Assembly (NCBI GenBank): GCA_019096155.1
Contig: JAHCVI010000004.1
Coordinates: 868,001 to 932,000 of the forward strand
DNA length: 64,000 nt
Direction of reading: 5' to 3'
Source of the DNA: Staphylotrichum longicolle
Lineage: Eukaryota > Ascomycota > Sordariomycetes > Sordariales > Chaetomiaceae
Within the stretch, counting starts at the first letter, position 1; every line of letters starts with the position of its first letter. The position numbers were made by a program, and so were the translations under genes. The notes beneath the pieces were generated by a model. That model searched no databases. It was not told the DNA's origin and saw only the letters and a program-made list of their open reading frames with translations. Below are positions 33,791-46,269 of this stretch, piece after piece.

Positions 33791-33815
33791 CAGATACAAC
33801 GCATCAGGTTCCAGA

Positions 33816-35682
33816 ATGGCTGGCGATGCGAAGACCGACGTCCTCCATCATGAAGATGCACACACCGAGGGAGGCGCGGCCTCTGTTGCCGAAACCCCAG
33901 ACGACCAGATGAGTTCCTGGGAATGCCTCAAATCCAACCCTAAGATCGTCCTTTGCGCCTTGTACGCGAACATCGGAGCTCTCATGATTGGCTACGACAA
34001 CCTCGCTCTCGCCGTCTGCCTTTCCATGCCGGCCTTCCAGTGAGTTGCTGTGTTTCAGCTTCCAGAGAGTCCAGAATCCTGCTGACCATGCTATCCTTTT
34101 AGAATGACCTTCGCCAGCAACGTCAACGGCTCCCTCATCATTCCCGCGCATTGGCAGTCGGCATGGAACGCTATGTACAACGTCATGACACTGGTTGGAT
34201 CCCTGGTGGCGGCAGAGACCATCGACTGGTTCGGCTGCCGGTTCGGGTTCTTGTTCACCGCCATCACGGCCGCTGCTGGTGTTGCCCTCAACTTCGTGGC
34301 AAAGAACCCGGCCGAGTTCCTGGGTGGCAAGATGATCACAGGGTTCGCGGTTGGGATCGCCATGACGGTGGGACAAAAATACGTGTCCGAGATTGCCCCG
34401 TTGCGGATACGCGGCATCGCCCTGAGCTTCAATACCATCTGCATGGTAAGCCTCTCCCAAGAGGAGGTCAGGGCGTGTTGTTATGTCGAGCACTAACTAA
34501 CACTGCTTGTCTACATAGAACCTCGGCTTCCTCATTGCCATCTCCGCGACGTTTAGCAGAATCAGCATCATGGAGGAAGCAGCTTTTAGGGTACGTGAAC
34601 GCTGCGCTCTCACACAGACACACCGGGCTCCCCTCAACCGACGCTGACTTTGCTTGCTATAACAGCACATCTTCGCCGCCGCCTGGGCGTTCCCAGGTGC
34701 TTTCCTGATAGGTCTCCCGCTCATCCCCGAGTCCCCCTACTGGTACGCGCAAAAGAACCAACCAGACGAGGCCAAGCGCTCCCTGGAGCGTCTCTCCCCC
34801 AAGAACCAGTCCATCCAGGCGCGTTTCGACCAGATCATGAGCGCCATCGAGGCTGAGCGCGCGCTCATGGCCGTCACGGGCTCCGCCATCTCGCTGCTTG
34901 ACTGCTTCCGCGGCTCCAACTGGCGGCGCACGCGCATCGTGCTCATCTGCATGTCGATGAACATTGTGGTGGGCGGCGTGCTCTCGGCTAACGCGCCATA
35001 TTTCCTCAACCAGACGGGCCTGGCATCGTACACGGTCACCATGCTTATCCAGATTGGCATCAGCTTGGGTGTGCTGAGTGCGCTGGTTAATGTGGTCTTG
35101 ATGAGCCGCTTCAACCAGCGGCCACTGATGATGGGTGGAATCGGGTTGTGTGCCATCATGTTCTTGATCATGGGCATTGCGGGATGCTTTTCCCGGACGC
35201 AGAGCAACTTACTGTAAGCGCATTTCTCGACCCAACTCGCTCACGGTGATGGTTCTGAACCAAGCTGACTTTGGCAACCCAGTCTCATCGGTATCGTCCT
35301 CCAAATCACACCTCTCACGTATGGTCCGTCTGTCGGCGCGGCGATGGCGGTGGCCGGCGAGGTCTCCTCCGTGAGCCTGCGGTCCAAGACGATCGGCGTG
35401 GGCATCGCGTTCAACTATCTCTTCAGCACCATCTGGCTGGTGGTGCTGCCATATCTGTTCAACGAGGACCAAGCCAACCTCGGCGGCAAGATTGGGTTCG
35501 TCTTCTTCGCGGAGGCGCTGTTGTTCATGGCTTTTGTGTGGTTCGCCGTTCCAAACACGAATGGGAGGACGTACGAGGAGCTGGATCAGATGTTTGAGTC
35601 CCGTGTGCCCACGCGCAAGTTTTCGACGTGGAAGCTGGATGATGAGACCACGGCCGCGGCCGAGAAGGCGGCGGATCTGTGA
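33816..35682 (+). CDS. MFS sugar transporter
   Basis: Five exons agree in phase: 33816-34039, 34103-34445, 34519-34590, 34666-35213 and 35283-35682, for 528 aa. It is a 12-helix major facilitator of the sugar porter type: GYDNLALAVCLSMPAF in the first helices, IDWFGCRFGF after helix 2, PESPYWYAQKNQPDEAKRSL before the central loop, and PNTNGRTYEELDQMF at the end, the counterpart of PETKGRTLEE. The substrate is probably a hexose or a rhamnose-containing oligosaccharide, judged from the rhamnosidase upstream. The promoter carries a dense cluster of CreA-type sites, so repression by glucose is expected. Confidence 0.9.
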
Positions 35683-35938
35683 GAGAAGTGGCAGGGCTCT
35701 ACAAGGTCAACGTTAAAGGCAGGAGGTTAAGAACAACTAGGGGCTTCATGAACAAGACACTTTGGACACCCTTTGAAAGCCTTTGGAAAGTGGCAGTGCT
35801 CAGATGAGGCAAAGAGAATTCCATGGGATCCTAGCGGCCTCCACTCCCAACTCCCTCCGTGCTTCCATGCTCTCGGCTCGCCTCTCAGGTCTCCCTCCGT
35901 CTTTCTATCCACACCCATTAAACACCCCATTCTCCAGC

Positions 35939-37025
35939 TCACATTATGTGCGCTTTCAACTTCCTCTGGCCAAGGCTCAGCAAGTCTCGAAGCCCAAAGC
36001 CCTTGTCCCAGCCGTTACCCTGCTTTCTTGCGTCCCTGATTCTCCAGAAGATGGTGCCCTGCTAGCGTCAGCAAGATTGCTGGAGGGCGATGCGGCACGC
36101 CAAGGTCTCATGTGAAGTGCACTTACATCGTATGTCTGACGAAGGTCCTCTTTGGAGACTCGCCCATCCTTCTGTAGCAGAAGCCACGTCGTGCCAAACT
36201 CAAAGATGGCGGCACCCCACTGGCGAATGGCTATTAGTAAAGCCACAAAGCTGCAACACAATACGACGTACCCCAAACGGATCGGCAGCCAGGCGATTCC
36301 CCTTGATCATCTGCCACATCTCGCCGGCCGACAATGATCCCGAGCCGTGGACGTCCCACTGGGAGAACATATCCTCAAACATCTGGGGCACAAACCGGCC
36401 CTGCTTGTCATAGATGCCGGAGTCGGAACCATGCTTCATCCCTCCACATCAGCACTCCGACCGAAGAACGTCGAAACGTCGGGGCCGAGGAATTAACAAA
36501 CTCACCTTTGCTTTATGAATGCCGCCCACATACACCCGAAACCACGGATCGGGCCACCACGACACGGAGAGCCGCGTCGGGTAGGAAAAGTTGGCATTGA
36601 TGATCACCATGGCAAGCAGCGAAAACAGCACACTGAACCCCAAGTCTCGAAAGCCGCAGTACGTGTCCCAGGGATAGATCAGCCCATCGGCGTCTCGGTC
36701 CCAAAAAGGGACGTGCTGCTGGAGCACCGTCTGCCGGTCCAGTTAATTAGTCATGACCATGTCAGTCCCACACCTCTTCTTCAACACATAGTCAAAACCC
36801 CAACACAAGTGTAAAAGAACTGGGGAGAAAAACACGAACATAATCCCGGAGCTTCTTTGACCCGGCACTCCCATCCGGCTTCTCCCTCGACACGGCCAGG
36901 TTGGCGCGGGCGACGGAAGGCTTGGGCACAACCGTGTCAACGTCAAGGGCTTGTTTGCGTTGGGTGGTCGATGGACACTGGGCGGCGGCCACGTCAAAGT
37001 CGACGCCGTTGAGAGGGGTTCCCAT
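35939..37025 (-). CDS. Caleosin (lipid-droplet peroxygenase family)
   Basis: Five exons fit frame: 37025-36840, 36730-36506, 36433-36272, 36219-36127 and 36058-35939, for 261 aa. Order: His68 in TVLQQH, where caleosins hold a heme ligand; an EF-hand loop DRDADGLIYPWD (73-84); a hydrophobic hairpin (VLFSLLAMVIINANFSYPT); a second conserved region HKAKHGSDSGIYD; then the C-terminal GTIFWRIRDARKQGNGW. Caleosins are Ca2+-binding, heme-dependent peroxygenases on lipid bodies or ER that act on fatty-acid hydroperoxides. The gene converges with the MFS transporter 256 bp away; no functional tie is evident. Confidence 0.93.
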
Positions 37026-38254
37026 GGTTGTTATTGCTATAGGGCAATCTCGGAGCTTCTGTCGGGTTTTTAAAGAGGTTGCTTTTGTTTGGCCGCCTTT
37101 TGCTGGTGGGAGAGGCGTAGGCGGGCCTTGTATTGGATGTACTAAGCTCTGCTGGGCTTACTTGCTGTTGACACGGTGGAAGGGCGGGAGAAACGACGTT
37201 GCGAGAAGATTGGGGATGTTTATTCGCAAAATCGGCGGAGTGCAATTTGCATGTGATTATCAGATTGCATTGTGAAAGGGGCCAGACTCCGCAACGTCCC
37301 GAACGGCATTGACTTTGGTGACGTCATGCTGTGAGCAAAACGAATGGCAGGTCAAGGGACCTTTCTGAGCCGGATCTCCGCCCCTGCTCTCCTGACAAAG
37401 TGACTTACACTTGCAGGCAGAGCAAGCTGTGACACCCTCTCTGCTCAGCCTTTTCATTTCCTATTGAGCCACAGCACCAGACTTGGTTGTGTCGGTACAT
37501 ACGCCAACAAAAAGATGTGATAGGAGGCCGCTGCGGGGGTGTTCCATCTCGATCCATCCCCTGGTATATTAAGCGGTCAATCAATATGTGGGCCGCTTGT
37601 GACCGTGGAAGTCAAAAGCAAAGTTAACATGCAGCATCCAGGACAAGTCAGTTTGCTAACTTCCTCACCAAGATCCGCTTGTTGATTTGTTGGAGCTACT
37701 GTTATGAGGTGCCTTAGAGAGGGAGTGATGCCTCTACTTGTGCTAGTTTCCTTGTCCATCAGTTCCTGTATTGTACGCACCAAGTTACCTACCCTACTGT
37801 GGTATATAACATCATTCGAGATAGAAAAACTCTGATTTCAACCTTCTTTTCCCGGCCAAGCCTTCATATTCTTGGTTCATATCGCCATCTCCAGCATCGT
37901 TGTCCCTCATCATCTCATCACATGCCGGGTCAACAAGGTGACAATTACCGACGAGTTGATACCTCATGCCTCGGCGAGTTCCTTCCAGCTCTCTGAGCAT
38001 CACGAGATGGCTGAGGCCATGAAGTGCTACCACCAAGTCTCCACGTCGGGTTCCATCGGGGCAGCGCCCGAGCTTCCCGTCCTCGCCAAAAGAGAGACAA
38101 ACGTTGTCGAATATATGTGCCAGGTGGAATCTGGTCCTCTGAAGGGGATGTGTGTCCGTCAAGTGCTGGCATTCCCCTCTTCGTCGGATAAGTTCGCTCC
38201 GACTTTGGTTTGAGTCGCCGAGGGATGGGGTGCAGATTGGGCCGATAGTGGAGA
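37026..38254. other. Intergenic, no gene recognised
   Basis: 1.2 kb upstream of the caleosin. A frame at 37872-38213 is open but shows no recognisable features. Short TACC/GGTA words occur near 37786-37800. Confidence 0.45.
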
Positions 38255-38650
38255 TTGCTGATCCGGAGGAGTGGAAAAGGCAGAGGGTTGGTTGATGACA
38301 ACGAGAATGATGATGAGGATGATGATGAGGATGAGGAAGATAAGAATGAGGCGGTGAGGAGGACGAGGAATCAGAGCAGGAGATCTATTGGGACGAGATG
38401 GACGCGCGCCCGGCTGCTAACGTTCTCAGAGCCGTCATGCGCTGGTACATACCATGAGCTGGTTGAGGTTCCAGGAGGCGACCTTGAGAGTGCTGGTACG
38501 GAGTGGGACAAAATGATCGTGAAACCTCTGTATCGCAAGCATGGTTGGCCAGGCGAAGATTTCAATGGAGAGGCGTTTCTAAGGGACCAAGCCAATGCCA
38601 TGAAGGCGGGCCCTTGGAGGAGCGCTGATCAAGTTCAAACAAGGGAGTGA
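38255..38650 (+). CDS. Possible hypothetical protein or gene remnant
   Basis: An open frame of 131 aa with a long acidic run (DDNENDDEDDDEDEED) from a GAT/GAG-rich repeat, followed by a more protein-like end: WDKMIVKPLYRKHGWPGEDF and DQANAMKAGPWR. The HGWPGE wording reminds me of hypothetical proteins seen in Sordariomycetes, but I cannot name a family. No clear start or intron. It may be the tail of a decayed gene. Confidence 0.3.
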   Translation: MLIRRSGKGRGLVDDNENDDEDDDEDEEDKNEAVRRTRNQSRRSIGTRWTRARLLTFSEPSCAGTYHELVEVPGGDLESAGTEWDKMIVKPLYRKHGWPGEDFNGEAFLRDQANAMKAGPWRSADQVQTRE

Positions 38651-39087
38651 AGGACACGAGATAGTGGACCACTTTGCATAAATGAGTAATAAGGTCCTCG
38701 ACCGTAATCAAGTCGACCCAGCAGTTTCATCGTCCAAATGCGACTTTTGCTCTCCTCTGTCGGAGGTTCACCTGGTTGGCCAGAGGGTCAATCACTCATG
38801 CGGTTGTCTAAAACGAGACGGTGGCGGTGGCTCATGACAATGATTGAGCTAAGTTCCGTCTTTTCCCCCGCTCATTGCGGCTGAACAACGACCCCTGGCG
38901 AGCTGACGAGGAGAACCTATGCATACCGCAACCATCTGTTGGCGACCCGGCCCACGAACAGGACATCTATCAAACTTCTGACTCTCCCTGCACGCATCGC
39001 AAGGAGGTTCTGCACTTCACTTTGAGTTCAACACGAGGAGGACACGCCGGTTACCGCTGACTTGTTGGCCAGCACGGTGAATTCACC

Positions 39088-41372
39088 ATGCCGCTGAACA
39101 GCATCCCGAACTCAATGGACGCCATCAAAACCAGTTCTGAGATAGATCGTCAAACCAGCATCTTTCGACCCGTTGCAGATTCAATGGCGCAAGGTCTCCA
39201 AGGACTGACAATCCAGGACTCGTCGCAACTCCCGACCAAGGACACCGACAGCGACAAGGAGGACGACATTAACCTGGATCCAAACGACGTCTCGTCAACG
39301 GAGGCCTAGAATTGTTCACAGCCAAGACCGACGAGCTCGAGTATGTGGCCTTCTCCCACGTCTGGGGCGACTGGGAGTGGCGCAAGGTCCCGGGGATCCC
39401 CTACGAGGTCAAGGTTTCGCAGGAAAAGGCCGAGTTTATTGCTAACGACCTGCCGGGGCTCGTCGGCGACGGCGTCTTTTGGATGGATACTCTAACCGTG
39501 GATCAGGGTAACGAGAAGGAGGTCTTGGCCATCGTGGATGCCATCCCGGCCATCTTCAAGATGGCGAAGCGAACAATTGTCGTGCGCGAGTCGGATGGCT
39601 TCTACGACTGCTGTGTGGAGGCTGTAGATGGTTTCAAGGACTTGAAAGACTTTTCAGCGAAGAGTCTCACGCATTACACAAACGAACACTACAGCGATCT
39701 GTGCGTCGAGTCGTATCTGCAGAGGCTGTGGACGCTACAGGAGTGCCTGCTTTCGCACACCATCCAGTTCTTTATTGGCAGCAGCAGTACGCCATCTTGA
39801 CTTATTTAACGATGAATAAGGTACAGAGCTGATGCCTGCATCTACGCAGATAAACCCACAAAACAACGACCAGAGAAGGGGATGGACAAGAGCTATGCGA
39901 GCCAGGTTGATGGCACCGTGATCGTCGACTCGCTCTGGGTTCTGGCCTTTTGTCTCAAAGGCATTGGAGTAAACGGCGTTGCTGGCATCACGGAGTTTCT
40001 CAGGGCGTACGTCTACGGCGGTACCATTGTCAACCAAAACCAGGTCTTCAAAGAACGTGAAGATCTCCACAGCGGCGCCTTCATGGCGGTTAACCTTGCG
40101 TCGCGCCGGTCCGCGACCATGCCCCGTGACTACATCTTTGCAACGATGCCACAGTTTCCGTGGTACAGATACCCGAGAAAGAAGGCCCTGGAGATGACCT
40201 TTGGTGAGATCTACATGGACCTCTACCAGCAGTCTGCCACTGCGGGCCATCCCTTCACCTGCCGCTTCACGCGGTCCATGATGGACCCCACAGCGAATGA
40301 TCCCGTCAGCGGGTGGCTGCCCAGCGAACACCAGCCGAGCCCCCGGTGTCTGGGTGACTTCCTGAAGCTCATGGGCCACCGCGTACCCGGAATCTCCAAC
40401 GGCGACTTGCCCCACGTCCACGTCACAACTATCGTCACAACCATGGAGTTCTGCTGCGACCCCACAGCGAGTTCTGTCCTCTCCGTTCTGGAAGACTCCA
40501 TGAGCTTGTTCCAACAGCAGTGGCAAGAATCTCACCGAGGCGGCGAGGTTTCCAAGTTTGGCAACTTTCCCGAAGTGGAATGGATCTTGGACCACATTGA
40601 TGACAAGGGATGCGGATGGATGGCCAAGGACCTGCGCCACGTGCTGCGAATGCTGGGACGCGCCTCCGAGCCGATCGCGACGTACGGATCGGATCTCGAC
40701 TACGGCGAAGACAACCTGCCCCCGCCGCTCTGCTCCTTAGAAGAGCTCGATACCGAGGAGACAGAAACGAAAGAGGACGGCAAGTACGTCTCCATCTTTC
40801 AATACACCAACCAGGTGTTGGACCACATGTGGTGCGCCCACGATCCCATGCAGATCAACCGCGGACAGAGAGATGACTGGCGGGCTTTCAAGCGAGACAT
40901 GCGCGACCGTTGGTCTCCACCGCTGCTCCGGACGATGCTGCTCCTTGCAGCCATGATTGTCTGCCGTCTTCCCCTGTCAGCTGCGAGCTGGGTAAACCGG
41001 CTCTTCGTGCCCATCTATGTCAGGTATGGGGAAGGTCAGCGTCACATCGTCGTCCCCGGTCTTCTGGCCAGAACGGCACGGCAGGAGGAGTCAGTCCGTG
41101 GCCAGCCTCAACGTATGCTCAGCGTCGGCCAGAATTTGCCGACACCCTCGGTGCGAGCAAGCCAGCGCGTTGGAAAAGACATTTTTCTTGTGGATCCGGA
41201 GAGGAGAGTGCCCGTGGGGATACTACCTGACTTTGTGGCTGATGAGAGAACGAATGAGGAGTTTGTAAGGGCTATGAGGACCTTGTATGACGGGACTTAC
41301 AGAATGTTCGGCGGCAACCAAATTGGAATTGCAGTCATGCCACTCTCTGGAGTGGACGGAAACTCAGAATAG
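39088..41372 (+). pseudogene. HET-domain gene with two frame breaks
   Basis: Heterokaryon-incompatibility (HET) type protein. The N-terminal part opens at 39088 (MPLNSIPNSMDAIK). The HET start LEYVAFSHVWGDWEWRKVPG is in another frame from about 39312, with FWMDTLTVDQ and RLWTLQECLLSHTIQFF following. That frame stops at 39800 after FIGSSS. The sense resumes upstream of 39882 (ADACIYADKPTK, then MDKSYASQVDG) in a third frame and runs unbroken to 41372, with two hydrophobic segments near LLRTMLLLAAMIVCRL. Possible introns at the second break do not agree in phase. HET proteins trigger cell death on meeting an incompatible partner. This copy is inactive as read, unless the breaks are sequence errors. 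Confidence 0.65.
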
Positions 41373-41612
41373 AGAGGTCGGACCAACTGGCCAGCTGTTT
41401 TAGGGCCCCATGGCTCAGGACAACTGACCAGACAGGACGCTGCATTCTCCACAGTCCCACACAACGCGAAACTCACAGGGAACTTGCCAGGTTGACATCA
41501 TGTAGACTATCCACCTGAGCTAGAAGCTTATGACTCGGCGGCGCAGGCCACCACCCACCCCTGCGCTCTCACTCATCATTCATCAACCCGGAGCTCTCTT
41601 CTCGTGTGGCAC

Positions 41613-43400
41613 CTACGAACTCCGCGGCTTCAGGGTACACACCACCCCCTTGGTCCGATAAAACCACCTCGAGCACGTCCACCACTCCTCATTGGGATCC
41701 TCCAACGCAATATCAAACGACGCCAACAACGTCGGCACCACCTTGTACACCTCCATCATGCTCAGATTCCGCCCCAAACAAATCCGATACCCACCCCAAA
41801 CGCCAACAAGCTCTGCCCCCACCTCTGCATCCGCTCCTTGTGCTCCTCCTCCCCCTCTCCTTCCCGCTGCAACCACCGGTCGGGGTTAAACTCCTCGGCA
41901 TCCGCCCCAAACACATCCTTGTTCCTGCCCACGATGTACGGATTCATCCCGACCATCTGGCCCGCGGGCACGACGCTGCCGTCGGGCAGGGTCAGGCCAC
42001 CCTCGGGCACGATGCGCTCCATGATCATGGACACGGCCGGGTGGTAGCGCAGCGTCTCCTTGACGACGGCCTCGAGGTAGGGGAGGGCGCGCGCCTTGGC
42101 GTGCGAGGCCGGCTCGAAGGGGCGGAAGGCGGCGCGGGCGTCGGCCTGCAGGCGGGCGAAGACGCGCGGGTTCTTGAGCGTGTGGTAGAAGAGCGCGCGC
42201 ATCGTGATGGCGGTCGTGTCGGCGCCGGCGATGACTGGGACGGTGGGGTTAGCAAAGTTCTAGGTAATGAGAAAAAGGGGGGCTCACGGTTGAGAAGCAG
42301 GTAGCCAATGACACTGCCGTCGTTGACGAGCTCGGGGTGGGTGGATTTGGATTCGATAAAGTATTGCAGGAAGTCGGGCTTGCCCTCGGTGTAGTTCTTG
42401 TCCTCGCCCTTGAGGCGGGCGCCGAGGTTCTGGATGGCGATGCGCGTCACGTTGCCGATGTTGGGGGGCCCGATCGGGTAGATGGGGTTCTTGTCCAGCC
42501 AATAGTCCGTCCAGGGCATCTGGCCGCAGAGGGCGAGGTAGTCGATCGATTGGTCCGCAATGGCGAGCGTCCCGTCGTAGTCGCAGCCCTTCTCCATGTA
42601 GTCGAACTTGGAGCTGAAAGTGACCATGCCCATAAAGTCCCAGGCGTCTGCCAGTGGCGAAGTATGATTAGGGGATGTACTACAAACGACAGGGTCAGGG
42701 GAGACACTTACAGTAACCCAGCCAATCGCCAAACTGGCATGTCTTCTTGGGCTCGACGTAACGCTTCTGCAGGATGTTGATAAAGTCGGTAATGACGGAA
42801 TCCATCAACGGTTCCATGGTCAAGACGGCCGGCACCGAGTAATGGCGCACCACCGGGCGCTTGATCTGGGCATGGAGGGTCGGGTCAACCTCGGAGAACA
42901 TGTGGAATACTTGCTTCCCGTCGATGATGGAGCTGCTGTTCTTGTAAAAGTCGGACTTGATCCATTTCCCGTCTGTGCCGTAAATCATGCGATAGAGGTC
43001 CGGAATATCGAGGTCGAGGAGGTTCGGCCCAATACGGACGATCGGACCGTACTTCTCGTGGAGCTTCTTCATCCGAGGAGCATACTCCCCCGTGTAGACT
43101 TGCCAGACACGCCAAAGATTGGTCCATCCTGCCCTCGCTTCAGCACGGTTCTCTCGTGGGGGACTAGAGCATGGACCACATACCTGCCATAAAGGGGCCG
43201 GGGTACTTCTTGAGGGGGGACGTCTGATAGGCGACGAAGAACCACAGGAAGACGGCAATAGAGGGAGCAAGGACAAAGACGCTCAACTTGTTGCCCCAGA
43301 CGCCGGTCAGCAATGAACTGAGGTCCAGCGCGGATCCCTCCGCAGGGGGGATGCCGCCAGTCGCAGCCGGTGATGCCGAAGCCATGGCACAGCTTGTCAC
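41613..43400 (-). CDS. Cytochrome P450, frame break in the heme loop
   Basis: Exons 43400-43184, 43128-42712, 42647-42288 and 42234-41613 join in phase. The N-terminal membrane anchor (LSVFVLAPSIAVFLWFFVAY) is followed by KKYPGPF, the I-helix AGADTTAITMRA, ExxR (VVKETLRYHP), NPDRW and the heme loop. Just before the heme Cys the frame is off by one: LLAFGV then, in the next frame, YRICLGRNLSMMEVYK. One G is missing in TTTGGGGTGGGTATCGG (about 41788-41797); with it the loop would read as a normal FGxGxRxCxG. The type resembles the pisatin-demethylase/benzoate-hydroxylase-like P450s of ascomycetes; the substrate is unknown. It is a pseudogene if the indel is real, but the rest is intact. A second Met lies five codons in. 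Confidence 0.75.
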
Positions 43401-46269
43401 AGAGATGGGCGTTGGTGTGGGCTACAATGGCATAAACCCGGGCATAAAACACGTGGACGTTCTCAGCTGCGCTCCTACGCGGTGGCTCAGGCGGAAGAGG
43501 GATGTGAGAAAAGGTGAGGAGCGGGATGGAAGGTGAGGCGGCCCTGGACAGACCCCAAATTGCAACAGCAGCAGGGACTCGTTATGAACGGCACTGTGGT
43601 TTGAGTGGGGGTCGCCAGCGAGTCTCTTGGCTGTTCCCGTTGCGTTTTAGCGAGTTGATGGTGCAAGCGGCATGCAGGTCTGGACGAGCTTGGGAAAGGT
43701 CGTCTCAGGGCTCGAATGCACAAGGCAGTTCCTGTGGCCGATCAACGGCTCACGGAGAGGTTCGCTAATTCACATTGCCTAATGGGAGACAGGGGTACGG
43801 TGAAGACTCGGTGTGGACCACCCCGACCGTCACACTCGACTGTCCAAGTTGAGGTATGTACTGGCCTCCTGTGCTCATGCCCTCGACATCGTCCCCGCCC
43901 ATCACTCATGAGAACCCAAACTGAGCTGGCGATGCCAGACTGGCGTTGTTCCCCTTTTGTGCTTCCCAACAGCCAGCGCGGTGGCTGTCTCGAACTCATC
44001 ACCAGAGTCCCTGTTCGGCTGTTCTCCCCCCACTCCCCCCCTGTGCAGGACTTGAGCTGTCAAAGTGCCTAGGCCTGCACTGCAACGCGAGATGCGGCAG
44101 GTAACCGACCTAACGACTCGGCCCCACAAGCCGCCCCGCTCCCTTCCATGCCAGAAAGGGCTCCCAAACGACGCCCAGAAACAGCAAACATCATCCCACT
44201 GGTTGCGGGCGCCATAAGCACTAGGAAAGTCCCTAGTGCATCCCCTCGTCCTCCCCACATTGTGGCCAAGGAGCCGCACCCAATTCGCCGGGACAGCGCG
44301 GGTGCCTCCTCCTTATCAAATCCTAACCCGCAAGGGGTTTAGGGGACCCTTGAAGATCCCGTCTCGGACCTTTCCCCGGCCGCGAAGTTCCCGTCGCGCC
44401 TTGGCCATTCGCAAGCATCATCCTCGTATCCTACGCTGGGCGGAGACGAGTTTCCTATTTCTGGCTCTGGACTGCCGATCTCCGTGGGAGGTTTCGACTC
44501 GTCCGTGGAGTGGGATGGTTTGTTGTGACGGCGCAATATTCGAATGGTGAATTGGTGGAAATGTGAATATCCCGGCAGTTGTCGAATGCTGTGCTTGCCG
44601 AGTTCCGACTGCAAAATAAAGTTGGTGAAGAGTGGGATGCAGGCTGACCTCAGGTCACACAGCGTGGACCCGAGCCCGCTTGAGACAGCCGAAACTGGCG
44701 CCTTCCCTGGTGGCCCGGTGGCTTGGAATCCCAGCGGGGTGGTTCACATTATTGGCTGGGCGCCGGTGTGGTTGCCTCCATTCTCCAAGGGCTCTTTCCC
44801 GGACCTGAGGCTGGGCGATGTCTTGCTGCAGGCTGCAGCCACGCAGCCACAGAGCTCAATCCCTTTGTTTCTTGCCCTTGCTCAAAACCTTCACCTCTTG
44901 AGCCGGGCCCGTCTTCTTTGATGGCGAGTGCCCCCCCAAAAAAAGCCACAACCACGGCAGCTGTTCAGCAAAAACCGCCCATCCCAAATCTCGGCCAAAT
45001 AGCTTCAGTAGCGCCTCCTGCGGTGCAGTAGCGCTATCCAAATCCCAGAACACTCAAGCTTGCCCTTGGCGTGCACCAGAACTCTAAAGCTGCAACTCGC
45101 AGATCTTCAAACGAAAGGGGATGATAGCATCACGTTGATCGTGGCTCTTTCCATTTTCTGCCTCGACTTGCGAGAGGGGATGAGACTGGCAATTTCAGCG
45201 TCCAGGCTGCTCCATTCCCATCCCACGGCGGTCAACATCAAACTGTTCCTTGGTGAATAACACAGCGAGGCAAGGTCGTCAGGGTCCTCACCGCTTCCCG
45301 CCGTCCCATCAGTCATTTTGACGGGGGCATTAACTATTACGCATGCTGGTCTGGATTGACTGTCGACAAAGCTGGCTATTTTGTGGCTGCAGCACACAAA
45401 TCTTTAACACCCAAGCAACCGACGCTGCATTTGACCTTCGTGGGTCAAGCAAGCGAGTCTTGAACCTTCGAGTTTCAAAGCGTCCCTGTGGCCCGGCATT
45501 TCATGCTTTTCTCCTGCCCCCCCCCCCCCCCCACTTGTTCAACCGCTCTGCGTGGGGGACAGCGCCCATCATGCACAGGGGTGAGGGCAGCCCGTGTTCC
45601 CCGTCCAGTGAGAATGTGCTCGGATGCCGCCCCCGGTTCCAGTCCTTCCCTGGACCCGGGGCGGAGGTAACCCTGCCGGTACCTGATCCGCTCCCCCGGC
45701 GAGACAAAGTCTCTGATCACAACCGGATTGATGGTGCTCAACCTCGCTCCCCCTTTGCTAATTCTCGCCGCCGCCATGAGCCACAGACAAAATCCAAACC
45801 CCTGGATCCGCAGAACGGCCTGCATAAACGCCCTCTGCCCAAAACAAACATGATCAGCTCGGCCGTTGAATGAGCGTGGTATTGTGGCATGGTGACCCTA
45901 TGGGACTGCTTCCCGCCATCTCTCAGCACGTTTCACACGCAAGCCGGCCGGATCCATCACACTGAGTTCTCGACCTTCTGAGGCTGATCGGCATCATCTC
46001 CTTTGTGCACCTGGGTTCGATAACCCAAGATCGCGGCATCCGGGAGGCGTCCCCAGGGTCATTGCCTTGTCCTAACTTTTTCGGTCCAGTCCTTGTCCAT
46101 CCCGAGCCGACGATTCATAACTCTCGCTAAATACCCGAGCCCGTACTCTTGTTTCGACGTCTCATGGCCATCACATCCCGCTCATTGTTCCCGGCGACGA
46201 CCATTGGCTCTGACGCCTGACCATCGCCTTGACTTCTGACTCTGGCACTGTTCCGCGTCTGACGACAAG
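43401..46269. other. 2.9-kb gene-poor stretch
   Basis: No coding region recognised on either strand; open frames are short and GC-biased. It includes a run of 16 C at 45517-45532 and short direct words only. It separates the P450 from the rhodopsin-like gene, so it must hold both promoters, yet is longer than any other gap here. A non-coding RNA or a degraded element cannot be excluded. Confidence 0.5.
45517..45532. repeat. Poly-C run (16)
   Basis: Homopolymer of sixteen C within the gene-poor stretch; a likely site of length error. Confidence 0.9.

Noticed and set aside
37812..38301. Overlapping open frames on both strands
   Set aside because: Neither shows recognisable motifs, splice structure or homology that I know.
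44524..45031. Overlapping plus-strand frames of 100-125 codons
   Set aside because: Low complexity and no features of a protein; probably chance.
46010..46040. tRNA-like T-arm (GGGTTCGATAACCC)
   Set aside because: The stem is one pair short and no acceptor, D or anticodon arm could be placed around it.
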